DNA of 64,000 bases from Aphrophora alni. Taxonomy: Eukaryota > Arthropoda > Insecta > Hemiptera > Aphrophoridae. The stretch spans positions 12,119,138 through 12,183,137 of the forward strand of contig OY740771.1 in NCBI GenBank assembly GCA_963513935.1, given 5' to 3'. Position numbers and translations under genes: made by a program. Position 1 is the first letter of the stretch. Every line of letters begins with the position of its first letter. The notes beneath the pieces are model-generated. The model saw nothing but the letters and a program-made list of their open reading frames with translations. It had not been told where the DNA came from and made no database searches. Positions 37,010-48,208 of this stretch are shown in pieces.

Positions 37010-37565
37010 ATAACTATGAAATCCGAACTGCTTTATAGTTACCCAATACGGAGAGTGACAACTGTGATTATGAATGACAACGAATTGTGCCTCACTTCCT
37101 TACAGTTGGTAACGCGAGTAAATCATTCCTCTACATTTACCGTAACAAGAATATGTCTGTATTGGAGAAGTTGAGGTACTTACCCGACCCTGATGATTGT
37201 GAGATCGTTTTGTTTAAATTAACAGTATTATCAACATATATTGGTCAAATAAAATTTGAAACCCAAATCTCTGGGATAGATGTAGGCAAATTCAAATAAC
37301 TGAGACTATAAAAAGAGGAAGTGTAAGTTAAATCGGGCACACCTTTGCGACTGGTCATTTTATTTTTTTACGTATCTGAACTATGTATTACGTACTGCTT
37401 TATGAATGCCCAAAGCGGAGAGTCACAACTAAGAATATGGGTTACAAATATTTATTAGCCTGAGACGAATTATCAACATATATTGAACAAAAATAAAATT
37501 TCAAAACTAGAAATTTGGAATAGATGTAGGAAAATTCAAATAACTAAGACTTAAAAAATAGGAAG
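37010..37565. repeat. Local direct duplication with an internal deletion
   Basis: ATTATCAACATATATTG and the following 90 bp occur at 37227 and again near 37469. CTGCTTTAT...CCCAA...CGGAGAGT occurs at 37028 and again near 37395. The offsets (about 367 and 242 bp) differ, so one copy has lost or gained about 125 bp. No function is apparent. Confidence 0.6.
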
Positions 37566-37984
37566 TAGTCGGGGAGATTACCCTTACGAGACCTGATAAC
37601 AGTATTTGTCGATAGACTCTGAAGTGGAACCCACAAGGAAGTAGATTGGATAACATGGAGAAGTTCAATAGAAAACAAGATAAAAGAAGAATCACGTGAA
37701 GTGAGGTGAAGCACTTGGTAAACAAGTTTGGTGGAAGTACTTTGTTGCTGGTGTAAGTGAAGTTAAGGAAAAAAGATGTGTGAAATGTTGTCTTTTTCAA
37801 ATTAGGTCGTAACAGCTTCGTGTACGAATTTTGTTTTTCATGAATAACCCCGAATTAACACTTTTGGAGAGATCGCTCACGTGATATTTCCGTAAAACAC
37901 GTTGATTTTTTTAACCATCACATGACTTTCTCTAATATGTTAAAAAGTAAAGAAGAGACAAACCAAAAATTCGATAAATAAATT

Positions 37985-38345
37985 ACCTTACTTCTACACA
38001 GTCCTGTTTTTTCTACACGATCGTTTCGCTTCTTCCTTCAGACATCATCAAACTTTTTATTTCTTGCAACTTGATACGCGTCTATATACTAACATTCACA
38101 AAACAACACTAATATACGTAACAAGAACACTTACGTCCACAAATAAAACAGATACAATTATATATAAGTGGTCCACTGTGCCATGGTCAAGTTGTAAATA
38201 AGAGATAAAAGGAACAATAAGACGGCCTACATTTCTTATTAAAAGAGTTCAATTTGAATGATGCCTGAAGATAGAGACAAAACGATTGTCACATAAAAGA
38301 AAAACAAAAGACAGGACTGTGAACTGTGGAATTAAGGTAATTTAT
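37985..38345. mobile_element. Diverged foldback element
   Basis: ATTACCTTA...CACAGTCCTGT at the left (about 37982-38012) is inverted at the right as ACAGGACTGTGAACTG...TAAGGTAAT (to about 38342). Inner parts carry CTTCAGACATCAT / ATGATGCCTGAAG. The cores read CTGAAGG...GAAACGATCG (minus) and CTGAAGA...AAAACGATTG (plus), but no stem II can form. It is a decayed relative of the hammerhead foldbacks. Confidence 0.6.
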
Positions 38346-38837
38346 TTAATTTTACCAGTCCAGTAAGGCTACACGATCACTAAAAGTTAAATTCATTAAT
38401 TGTTTATAGGATAATTAGTTGAAAAAATTAATTAATATTTTCTGCAAGGCTTAAGTAAAACATCAAAGAACCTGAGCAAAGTTTAATCTTATTCTATGAA
38501 TGAATGACAAGTCCAATTAATTTGCTGGAATGACAGACCAACAAAGAGGCAACCAGACATCCAACAACAGGAGCTAATTAAAGCTCTTGTTTCTTTGTAC
38601 TGCTAACGTTTAATGGTTAAATCGTAATTTTTTATTTTGTGTAATAATTATTTCCCCCGTCATAATAGTAATAACCCAGTACAAAAATAATATTGGTTTT
38701 TAATTGAAGTTTCTTGCAATTTAAAGGGAACACTTCTATTACTTTTATTTATTTCGTAAAAAAAATATTGCCTTTGTTGAGACATTTCTAATGATTATTC
38801 ATATTCATTGTTGATAGCCTTAGAACTACATATATTA

Positions 38838-39326
38838 TATATATATTATTTATTTTCTGTCAAATATAGTCTGTATTTGTATTTTACCTTTTATGTGGCT
38901 ACATGTTTCACTGCCACAGGCAGCATCATCAGGCCAGCTTCTATGTCCACTCAAACACTTATATATACACAACACTTATTGTAACACACATTTTCATACA
39001 TTTTTCGTACACGTCACATAAGTACATAAATTTGTTCAACATTGCTACACTTGAGAGGTACCTCATTCTGGTATATTTCCTCTAAGAAAATACACTTATC
39101 TTAGAGGAAATACATCAGAATGAGGTACCTCTCAAGTGTAGCAATGTTGAACAAATTTATGTATTTATGTGACGTGTACGAAATTACAATAAGTGTTGTG
39201 TATATAAGTGTTTGAGTGGACATGAAGCTGGCCTGATGATGCTGCCTGTGGCAGTGAAACATGTAGCCACATAAAAGGTAAAATACAAATACAGACTACA
39301 TTTGACAGAAAATAAATAATATATAT
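38838..39326. mobile_element. Foldback element with identical hammerhead cores in both arms
   Basis: Arms of about 230 bp meet near 39090. The core on the minus strand (38905-38932) and on the plus strand (39233-39260) is the same: CTGATGA, TG, stem CTGCC-TGT-GGCAG, T, GAAAC, then ATGTAGCCACAT, in which ATGT and ACAT can close a stem III hairpin. Both conserved hammerhead boxes are canonical. There is no coding sequence. The right arm lacks about 20 bp present in the left. Confidence 0.85.
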
Positions 39327-40139
39327 TTCTGATGATTTGTTATCAAGGAAAGAAAGCATCTATGGATGTATTTTTCCGTTAAATTATTTTCAACTAACTG
39401 TGGTGCAAAATGAAATGAAGTATCTATGATTTTTCCGAGACCCTTATGTGAAATAGGAAATTATTGTTTTACTTAGGAATAAATAGTCGCCAATTTGTTT
39501 AAGGTCAAAAGTATAGGGTTTACACCAGTAAGTTTTCCAATATGTGTTTAGAAAGAAAAGTTGTGGAAAATAAAATTTTACACATTTCTCAGAATAAGAT
39601 ACTCTTTAGTTTTAATAATAATTTAGAAAGTTTAAGATCGTAAAATTCCATTTGAATTAAAGGAATATGAAATAAACTTTAGTGTTATTTTAATTTAAAA
39701 TCTTTTAAAAATATGTACAATGCTTTTTTTTAATAAGTTATAAATCATCTTTCCGTCCTTAAATTTCACGATTAAAATTGATGAAAATTAAAAATCAACC
39801 ACTTTAATACAAAGATAGCAAAAATTAACTAATTAAAATAAAATCAGTTAAAATATAAAAACATATTTGATTAGAGTTAAAGTTCTAAAACTAAAATTAA
39901 TAGAGAATTCAATAACGTAAGTGTATAATAATTACTAATGTATAAAGTTATCTCAATAGACAGTTTTAAAAATCAAATGAATTACAACTTTCTTTATTCC
40001 AAATCCTGCACAAAATTAATGGTTTTAATTAATCAATTAGTTATAGAAATTATTTCTTTATATATGAAGACCTTCAAACTAAAATTAATAGTGATTTCAA
40101 TAATGTGAATGTACTGTAATTATTGCTGTATAAAGTTAT

Positions 40140-40385
40140 TAGTGATTACGGGCTTAGGTATTTCGAGAGACTATACTTAGATCTACACTTTTTCGTGTAG
40201 TCTTGGTGATCCCACTTTTTCATATTTTCTAACATGTCTCGCTTAACCAACTCTTGTTCTCTTCCAACCCTTTCGTTTCAATTACTAAAGGACTTAATTT
40301 CATTATCTATTCCGCCTTTTCTTTAAGGCGCAACGACAGAGACATTTTACGCCTTTAAAGAAGAAAAAAATCGATCACAAACAAT
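40140..40385 (-). repeat. SINE-like repeat, copy 3
   Basis: On the minus strand: head hairpin AAAGGCG...GCGCCTTAAAG, then GGTTAAGCGAGACATGTTAG, then GTGGGATCACCAAGACTACA, then a CTACAC/GTGTAG hairpin. It matches the 23.4-kb copy throughout and shares its tail with the 17.5-kb copy. Confidence 0.6.
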
Positions 40386-41229
40386 AAAGAATGGAAACCT
40401 GATCCCATAATGTTGTTCCAGGAAAGTACATAGTGCAGAGTAAACCTAATTAAGAACTGTCCAAGATAAACAGCATTCGAAATGTCGAGGTCAGAAACTC
40501 TGTTAAAAGTGGGAATTGTTTGCTCAACAGTGTGGAAAGTTACATGGGGTTGAAACTTCAGAACTTGTAAAGAAATCCCTCATTCAAAATAACACTATAC
40601 AGGGAGGTTCGAAATTATGTAGGTAATGATTGCACGTGAAAAATAAATAGAAATAGTGCGGAAATGGTTAGTTTTCAGTGTGTCGATTAACTTACCCAGC
40701 GAACGAATTATAGCAATTTCGACCTTCATTTTTTGACTGATATTCACAATTTAGAGTCTCAGGAAACCGAAAAAAATGGTTTCTGATATGGAGTCCATCC
40801 GTCATCGCTAACATCGTGTCGCACTATAGCAATGCCAAATATTAAAATACGGAATTGATATTTGATATAAAGGATTATAGTCTGCACACATAGAAATTCA
40901 GAAAATCGCGTTAAAAATTTAAAAATGTCGTCTCTTCTAAACAGTTTTCCATTCAAATCTTGTGTGTTATTAAACTTATAACACATTAAATTAGATACAA
41001 ATTTGTAGATTTCAATTCTGTATCTATCAGTACCAATACCATAACTTTATGATGATATAGTAAAAGAACAATAATTATGTCCGTCTGTGTGACTTTTTTA
41101 ATAATAAAGTAGTTGCTTACTTTATAATTATATGACTCGTTTCGGAACTCGTTCCATCTTCAGAATATCGCTCTGCTGAGGTCGTTAAAACATTTAAATA
41201 AATTATAACACAACATATCACAACACATA

Positions 41230-41923
41230 CCGGGTGAATAAAAAGTCAAGACCCCCCCCCCTCTAATATTTTTCTAAGTAAATATACAGGGATATCCTTT
41301 TGGTGGTCGTGCAATCTTAGCAGGAAGTTTCATTTTATTATTTTGAATGTCCCCTAAAAATGGGGGATTTTGGGGGCAACTCAAAAATTTTAAATGTAAA
41401 CCCCTTCAAGTGACACCTCATTTTGAAGTGTTTACAAAAACTTAAAGAATGGTGAAAACCAGAGTTCGCTATCTCTTCTCTATCAAAAGTGGTAGCCCGT
41501 CAAATGTTATTGAAGTCTGCATTTATATTAGTTTTCAAGGTAAAGTTACTCTCTCTGAAACAACTGGGTTATTTTTTTTTCTGTGTTCTAAATCAGTTAG
41601 GGATGCAAAGGACAAAGATTCCAATTCATATTGTAAAGCCTACTGATAAGATGTTTGTTTGCAATGAGTGACCTTAGTACTGCGGACTTTCCAAGTTTGC
41701 AGTACGGTTTAGTACAAACCAGCCCCTTCTTTGTTTCAATCTCATCAGAATAGGTCATACTTTAGAGTTGTCCCCAAAATCCCCCATTTTTGGGGGACAC
41801 TCAAAATTTTCAAAATCATAAAATGAAACTTCCTGCTAAGATTGCACGGCCACCAAAAGGATATCTCTGTATATTTACTTAGAAAAATATTAGAGGGGGG
41901 GTCTTGACTTTTTATTCACCCGG
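41230..41923. mobile_element. TIR element (MITE) with TA target duplication
   Basis: Terminal inverted repeats of about 165 bp begin CCGGGTGAATAAAAAGTCAA at both ends and are flanked by TA (41228-41229 and 41924-41925). The arms are about 95 percent alike by eye, with C-runs of different length. The interior short frames (41449-41671) are not recognisable. TA target duplication points to the Tc1/mariner/IS630 group. It is inserted inside the Penelope-like relic. Confidence 0.88.
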
Positions 41924-41974
41924 TATACACATACACGCGCACATTAACAACACAGACAATATCAACGCGTGTGC

Positions 41975-42365
41975 ACACCATCGAATACGTTTATATATTG
42001 ATCCCTAACCTGTAGTACCGCTTTCTTATCTATTCCTCTAGCAAAGTCGTACATCAAGTTGGACTTAAAATTCAATTGGTCATTCAACATATGTTCTGGA
42101 CGTTTTAACTGGGCTATATATTTCATATTCCTCTAGCGCGTCCATTGTTTGCTGTTTCTGCATATGTGAATTGGATGGAAGTTGCTTTCAAAATTAGAAT
42201 ACGAGTGGTTTTCTTCTATAACGTGGCGTGCGTAGTTGGATTTTGCATACGTCACTCTGTTACTTGGAAGATGTTCTTTAAATCTTTTTTAAATTACCTC
42301 CCAGTTTGCCCTATATAGAAACACTCGCATTCATCACAATTGATTATATATATCCCTGACTTTTG
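41975..42365 (-). pseudogene. GIY-YIG endonuclease of a Penelope-like element, degenerate
   Basis: The minus strand encodes IYIINCDECECFYIGQTGR, matching the GIY...YIGQTGR motif with the CxxC pair typical of Penelope-like endonucleases. A stop and a frameshift follow. Then comes RFKEHLPSNRVTYAKSNYAR and HVIEENH, the usual R-x-x-E-H and H-x-x-E-x-x-H region, and after another frameshift MDALEEYEIY, the C-terminal E of the fold. At least two frameshifts and several stops make it non-functional. Confidence 0.82.
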
Positions 42366-42504
42366 TTCCAACGGTGTTGTTTTTTTTGGCTTAATTATAT
42401 GTTGTGTAATAACTTATTTTAATGTTTTAACGACCTCAGCAGAGCGATATTCTGAAGATGGAACGAGTTCCGAAACGCGTCATAAATTATAAAGTATGTA
42501 ACTA

Positions 42505-42813
42505 TATTAAATGTTGAGCTTGACTTATGAGAAAAATTACACAGTATAACAAACACACAGAATACAATTCTCATAAAAAAATACGCCTAAGTATCAGACG
42601 CGTTTCAACGACAAGGTCGTCTTCTTCAGTGATACACGAGCTACACCAATCAAGTCAGTTATAGTTTCATAACTATAACTTCAGTGATAATCAGTTATTG
42701 TTTGATTGGTGTAGCTGGTGTATCACTGAAGAGGACGACCTTGTCGTTGAAACGCGTCTGATACTTTGGCGTATTTTTTTTATGAGAATTGTTTTCTGTG
42801 TGTTTGTTACACT
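42505..42813. mobile_element. Nested foldback insertion with 13-bp target duplication
   Basis: This 309-bp foldback interrupts the right arm of the Penelope-like relic. AAGTATGTAACTA occurs on both sides (42492-42504 and 42814-42826), and the arm without the insert would match the left arm. Hammerhead cores: minus 42602-42629 and plus 42726-42753, both CTGAAGA, stem GACGAC-CTT-GTCGTT, GAAAC. In the plus copy ACGC (42752-42755) pairs with GCGT (42769-42772) followed by A, which supplies stem III and a GUA cleavage triplet. It is closely related to the 7.1-kb element. Confidence 0.87.
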
Positions 42814-43708
42814 AAGTATGTAACTACTTTATTATTAAAAAAGTCACATAGACGGACATTATTGTTCTTTTATTATATAAAAAAGAGTGACTTGGATACA
42901 AACACAATGAGTTTTAAAAATCTATGATGATAATTATTGTCACAAATGTAATTTCGAACCATGATATCCAAAGATAATGTAGTATTCTTATAGTTCCGAG
43001 ATCTGGCAGGGCGGTATCCTAGACTCGAGCGTAGCGAGTGGAGGCTTCTTCACACATATATATATATATAGCTTCGAAGCCCTCCAGAACTGAGACACTA
43101 AGTAAAGCGAAGCGAGTGGAAACTTTTTAATATACAGGACTACGAGGTTCGTTAGAACCAAACCTACGTTAGGAAAGTAGGTTCAAGGTCACGATGTTCA
43201 AGAACTATTTTAAACTAACCCCTTGTGTAAACCCTTTGATCTACTAATACAATTTAACATTTCCTACAAGTCCCAAGAAAGAACTTCTAAACAATACATT
43301 ATTAAGATGATGTGCTTGTACTACATTGTGTATGATAGGGCTGGGTAAGTACTATCATGGATGGGCCCATCAATTTGTTTGTAATTGGACTGTATAAGAT
43401 ACTCATACAATATTTTGTGTTAACGTCCTTACCTTACCTAACCCTTCCTTCCCATAATAGTAACAACAACTTTCAATGTGATTAGTTTTACCAAAGTTGT
43501 TAAATTTTCCAAACTAATTATCAATTTAGTTGGCTCTCTACTATCATACACTTTGATCTTTGCCTAAATTAATTACATCTTACCATTTAATTGAAAACTT
43601 AAAGAAGTAGCATTTCCTCTCCAACGCAATTGAAACTGTAATCGTGAGAGGATGCTAACATTATTAAATTCTTATTAAAATGAAAAATTAAATTGCATTT
43701 TTTTTCAG

Positions 43709-43909
43709 AGAATATATAATGGATGTTGGGAATTATTAGGATATTTTACTGAGTTTGTATGGTCAACACAGATGGCGCGCGAGGAAAGAAAAGTGTTGAT
43801 TAATAATTTTATTAGAGGAGGAGATAAGACAATGAATGTTTTTTTGATGATGGAGGTTAATGGAGAAGTTTTCATTTTTCAAATAACTACGATATTTTCG
43901 TCAACATAA
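43709..43909 (+). other. Candidate 66-codon terminal exon, unassigned
   Basis: A strong acceptor (TTTTTTTTTCAG) opens a frame of 66 codons ending in TAA, including MAREERKVLINNF and VNGEVFIFQITTIFSST. The length and ending are faintly reminiscent of a chemoreceptor last exon, but diagnostic motifs are missing and no upstream exon was found. It could be chance. Confidence 0.18.
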
Positions 43910-44326
43910 AAATGTCGGCAAATTTTTCGTCAGTTTTTGAGAATTTTTTTTTTTTTCTTTTGAACGTCTTACACTGTATAGGTCGTTTTTTTTCTCACAT
44001 GTACGTAGTATAGAGAACGTTTAAAAAAGCTCAAGGAGTCCAAAAAAATATTTTTGGAATAATATATGTCTGACGAATGCTCAGTGTTCAAAATTTGGTG
44101 GTAACTGTCATAAGAAAAAACAACGATTTTCTCATAATTTACTGTTACAATTTTTATCAAATTTTGTAAAGACCCTAATAAAATCAAACGTATTACTCGC
44201 CATATCTTCAAACATTTCATTCTTGAGCTGTTGGAGAAACACTAACAAAAATGGGTCATTTATAAAATGAGGTACGAAATTTCTCAAAATTGCTTCTTCT
44301 GATTTTGTTCAAATTTTAACGCGAAG

Positions 44327-45290
44327 CCATCTGATTGCTGACCATCTGATTGCTGATTGCCATCTTACCAAATAAGAAAACCGATTGCCATCTCCCCAAA
44401 TAAGAAGTACTGATTAACATCTCCCCAAATAAGACGTACAGATTCCCATCTCCCCCAATACCGATTGCCATCTCCCCAAATAAGACGTACCAATTCACAT
44501 CTCGCCAAATAAGAAGTACCGATTGCAATCTCCCCAAATAAGACGTACAGATTCCCATCTCCCCCAATACCGATTGCCATCTCCCCCAAAATGAAGTACT
44601 GATTGCCATCTCCCCAAATAAGAAGTACCGATTGCAATCTCCCCAAATAAGACGTACAGATTCCCATCTCCCCCAATACCGATTGCCATCTCCTCCAAAA
44701 TGAAGTACTGATTGCCATCTCGTCAAATAAGAAGTACCGATTGCAATCTCCCCAAATAAGACGTACAGATTCCCTTCTCCCCCAATACCGATTGCCATCT
44801 CCCCCAAAATGAAGTACTGATTGCCATCTCGCCAAATAAGAAGTACCGATTGCAATCTCCCCAAATAAGACGTACAGATTTCCATCTCCCCCAATACCGA
44901 TTGCCATCTCCCCAAATAAGAAGTACTGATTGCCATCTCGCTAAATAAGAAGTACCGATTGCAATCTCCCCAAATAAGACGTACAGATTTCCATCTCCCC
45001 CAATACCGATTGCCATCTCCCCAAATAAGAAGTACTGATTGCCATCTCGCCAAATAAGAAGTACCGATTGCAATATCCCCAAATAAGACGTACAGATTCT
45101 CATCTCCCCCAATACCGATTGCCATCTCCCCAAAAAAGAAGTACTGATTAACATCTCCCCAAATAAGACGTACAGATTCTCATCTCCCCAAATAAAAAGT
45201 ATTGACTGCTTTCTTCTCAAATAAAAAGTATTGACTGCTATCTTCTCAAAGAAGACGTGCTGATTGCCATCTCTCCAAATTGTACAGGTG
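44327..45290. repeat. Higher-order minisatellite, 109-bp unit of 29+29+22+29 bp
   Basis: The basic subunit GATTGCCATCTCCCCAAATA followed by AGAAGTACC (29 bp) alternates with a 22-bp shortened form. GATTCCCATCTCCCCCAATA starts at 44441, 44550 and 44659, a 109-bp period. The right edge is degenerate. The minus strand has no stop in any frame for long stretches, giving repeated-peptide frames of up to 269 codons. Because 109 is not a multiple of three, each unit is read in a new frame, so these are not likely to be genes. Confidence 0.95.
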
Positions 45291-45299
45291 TAGGTAAAA

Positions 45300-45332
45300 A
45301 AATAATATATATATATATATATATATACATTT
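45300..45332. repeat. (TA)n microsatellite
   Basis: A short AT dinucleotide run lies directly beside the minisatellite. Confidence 0.9.
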
Positions 45333-45764
45333 TTTTTAACGTGTCTATGACCAAAATATGTCCACATAAAAAGTTATGTAAAAGCTGTCCCACTCCTTTA
45401 GGTTATAAATCGCCAAACAGATTAAGAGGGACATTTTTGTAAAACACATGATATTGATTTTTGTTCCCATCACATAAATACTTCGTACTGGACATTTAAT
45501 CAAAGTAATTTCCTTTAAAACATTTTATGTAATTAAAAATAACAAATAAAGTTTCTCTTTATAAATTGTATCAGTCTAAGAAATGGGTTGAAGTTTAATT
45601 AAAAAGTCAATCTATGCTGCAAGCTTTAGTAATTAAAAACTGTAATTCATTCATAATAAATGTTTGCTTTTATTGTCTGTGTTTTCGGTTTTCGAATAAG
45701 TCTTTTTTTATTGAGTTTGACTATTAACTTGTAAAAGTATCTTCTTTTTTTATTGCAAGGAGGG

Positions 45765-45890
45765 CCAGTTTAGGTTAATTTAGGTTGGCTCAGTAATTCG
45801 GATTAGATTAAGTTAGATTGCGTTAGGTTATGTTAGGTCCCAGAACTTGTATTAGGTTAGGTTGGCCCCAATAACACGTATTGAGTTAGT
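45765..45890. repeat. Degenerate TTAGG-like tracts
   Basis: Scattered GGTTA, TTAGGTT and GTTAGGTTATGTTAGGT units look like a decayed telomere-type or TTAGG-rich repeat. Confidence 0.5.
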
Positions 45891-45899
45891 GTAGAAAAC

Positions 45900-46465
45900 G
45901 AACGGTTACGTTAGGTTGACTACAATACTCTGCGGGGAGCCTGAGAAACCCCAACAGAGCGCGTCCCCAGGTGGCGGATAGGGGAACGCCTCCCAAATAT
46001 GGGTGGTAGGAGTGAATTGAAATAGCTCCCGCGGACCAACAGGCCCCTTGCCCAGGGTTATGGGTGAAGACCTCAACTATGTTTCTCGGCGGAGAATATA
46101 TGCTTCTGTACGACGAAGACGACGGGTGAGTCAGCCTAATCTCATGGTGTGATGGTTTTTTTCGGTCCGTGCCACGGGGATGAATGGCGCTGCCATTGAG
46201 TCCCGAACGGAGAACCAACTAACCAATTAATCATGGAGTCAAACCAAACAACAAAATTTACCGCAGGAGATTTGCGCAAGCTTACTGATGAATCCCTCCC
46301 TGACATTAAGTCAGACTACCTCGTGAATTCTGGGGAGGGGAGCAATTTGACACCATGCGTAGGTAGAGTGAGAAGGTCTAATTTAAGTGGGTGGAGGCGA
46401 AATACGAATCAGAAGAGAGAGAACACCTTCCGCTGGCCAGAACTACAAACTCCGAACAGCTGATG
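45900..46465 (+). pseudogene. Probable 5' end of a non-LTR retrotransposon
   Basis: This GC-rich island differs sharply from its AT-rich surroundings. CCCCAGGTGGCGGATAGGGG then AACGCC, and GGCCCCTTGCCCAGGGTTAT, look like the structured 5' leaders of arthropod LINEs. ATG at 46233 opens a 76-codon frame (MESNQTTKFTAGDLRKLTDE...) that could be the start of ORF1. After it comes CTAATAAAGAGAAATAAATG, like a tail, so the copy may be internally deleted or a SINE built from LINE ends. The assignment rests on resemblance only. Confidence 0.4.
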
Positions 46466-47259
46466 CGACATCAGTAGGTGAAATTCTTGTCAGCATACTG
46501 GTGGTGAGAGATATATAGTATAGAGAGTTCAACCTACGGACTCTAATAAAGAGAAATAAATGAAAATATAAACAATTTTTTAATGGCTATTGAATTGTTG
46601 GCTTACATCTCACGAATTTGCTTTTTAAAACTTTTACGCTACGTATTTCTCATTGTGTGGTTAAAGTATGTTGTACTCGTCATACAAAAAAATATAAAAT
46701 ACCACTTCGGACTGCTATTTAATTTCAAATTCAATTTGTTTTTAAAGATTTGTAGAACATGCCGTATTTAAGTTAAGGGGGGAGGGAGGAGGCTTGAATC
46801 TCAACACTTCGGTCTAGCGCTAACATATTAATTTTTCGTCAAATAAACATACATATTCCTAATCAAAATAACTTCTAGTTTTATTTCATCCCCCACAGAT
46901 AATATTTCCAAAATAAAAATTTTAACTCTATAATTTTTCCTCCTAATTACCCCAACTTTTTTTCCGTTGTTCTATGTTTTTCCTATACGATTATGTACGA
47001 CAATACAAAGATTATAAATTCAAAGTTTGAAATATACATCAAATATTGTCTTATCTGTATAGACTGGTTGTGACTTACAGACAGGTACCATTGTAAAGTT
47101 CATGATCGGTACTTACAAATTCTTATAACTAAAAGTTTATAAATGCAATAAAAATAATTTAACGAGTCACTAAATATACTGTATTTAGTCGCTAGCAATA
47201 AACGTGACAATTGTTGTTGAAGCAGAAGACAAAAATATTTGTCTATTTGACACAAGTCC

Positions 47260-47600
47260 ACATTTCTGTCAAAATACTCCGAAAGTACAAAAATGGCGTG
47301 ATACGCCCTCACACCGCCCAGTTGACCTAAGAAACCATTAAAAAAAGGGTTGTGAGATTCAGCCTCATCCTCCCTACAGTTCAGATTTGGCTCCCTCGGA
47401 TTTTGGTCCTTTGAAGGAGGCATTACGTAGAAAAAAGTTCAGCAAGAACGAGGAGGTCAAACAATTAGTGTGAAAGCGGCTCAAACAACAAGGCAAATAT
47501 TTCTTTGAATCAGGTATAAACAAAACTAGTTCATCATTGAGAAAAGTGTTGGTGGGGATTATGTTGAGTAGTAGTAAAAGTCTCATTTTGTAAAAATACA
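47260..47600 (+). pseudogene. Mariner transposase C-terminal remnant
   Basis: With one frameshift, the plus strand encodes RPHTAQLT, a stop, ETIKK, then HPPYSSDLAPSDFGPLKEAL, RRKKFSKNEEVKQLV, a stop, and KRLKQQGKYFFESGI. These match the mariner DD34D transposase end (ARPHTA, HPPYSPDLAPSDYHLFGPLK, DEEVK, FFSEGI). The usual YHLF before GPLK is shortened. At least two stops and a frameshift make it dead. Confidence 0.85.
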
Positions 47601-48208
47601 CAGTTTTTTTTTCCAACATAAATTTGTCTCTTTATTAATTGAATGACCATCGTGTTTTACAGTTTTACTAAATCTTGCGAAACCTTTAAACAATATACAA
47701 GCTTTCTAAATACATTGATTATTAAATTGCGCACTGAAAGTTGTAGTTTGTCCTCAATCTCGAACAAATTTTTATCAGGAAATAGTCTTCAACTAATTAG
47801 GTCGGATTCAGTGGGTAAGCAATTGCATTGACTTATTAGAATCGATCAATAAGCAATCAAGCATTTATTGATTCCAATAAGTTCAATTCAACAGTTAAAA
47901 AAAATGATTTACTGTTCCATCCCAGAGGAAATCTTAGGTTGTAGTAATATTTCTGAGACACTTTATAAGTTTATTAGTATTTATTTATTTATTCGTGAAA
48001 AAAATATATAATGTAAGAGAGCAAACATAATCAAGTTGTGTTTTTAAAATTAAATTTTACTTTTTCACATAAACGCAGTATAGAGAAAGTTATGTGATGA
48101 GTCAAAAAATTAATGTCGAGTTTTTTAGCGGATATATCAACTGAGATTGGAATGTCTTTTTGTCGTGTGTCTCGTGTGTGTGTGTGTGTGTGTGGGGGGG
48201 GAGTGTGC

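Larger units (their letters stand above)
41055..42879 (-). mobile_element. Penelope-like element relic with inverted hammerhead arms
   Basis: The outer arms are inverted copies: 41055-41190 on the left and 42435-42879 on the right, the latter split by an insertion. Each has a hammerhead core: minus strand 41139-41163 and plus strand 42452-42476, both CTGAAGA, T, stem GGAAC-GA-GUUCC, GAAAC. Between the arms is a decayed GIY-YIG endonuclease on the minus strand (41975-42365) and a TIR element (41230-41923). Penelope-like elements encode a reverse transcriptase followed by GIY-YIG, and their terminal repeats are known to carry hammerhead motifs, so the parts fit together. The reverse transcriptase is absent. 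Confidence 0.75.

Noticed and set aside
43080..43130. GCGTAGCGAGTGG / GCGAAGCGAGTGG repeats
   Set aside because: Two short similar words only; no extended repeat or regulatory meaning can be supported.
44316..45367. 269-, 214- and 180-codon repetitive open frames
   Set aside because: They lie wholly in a minisatellite whose period is not a multiple of three, and they start at repeated ATGs inside units.
45886..46218. 110-codon minus-strand frame in the GC-rich island
   Set aside because: The plus strand reads better as a LINE leader plus ORF start; the minus frame has no recognisable motif.
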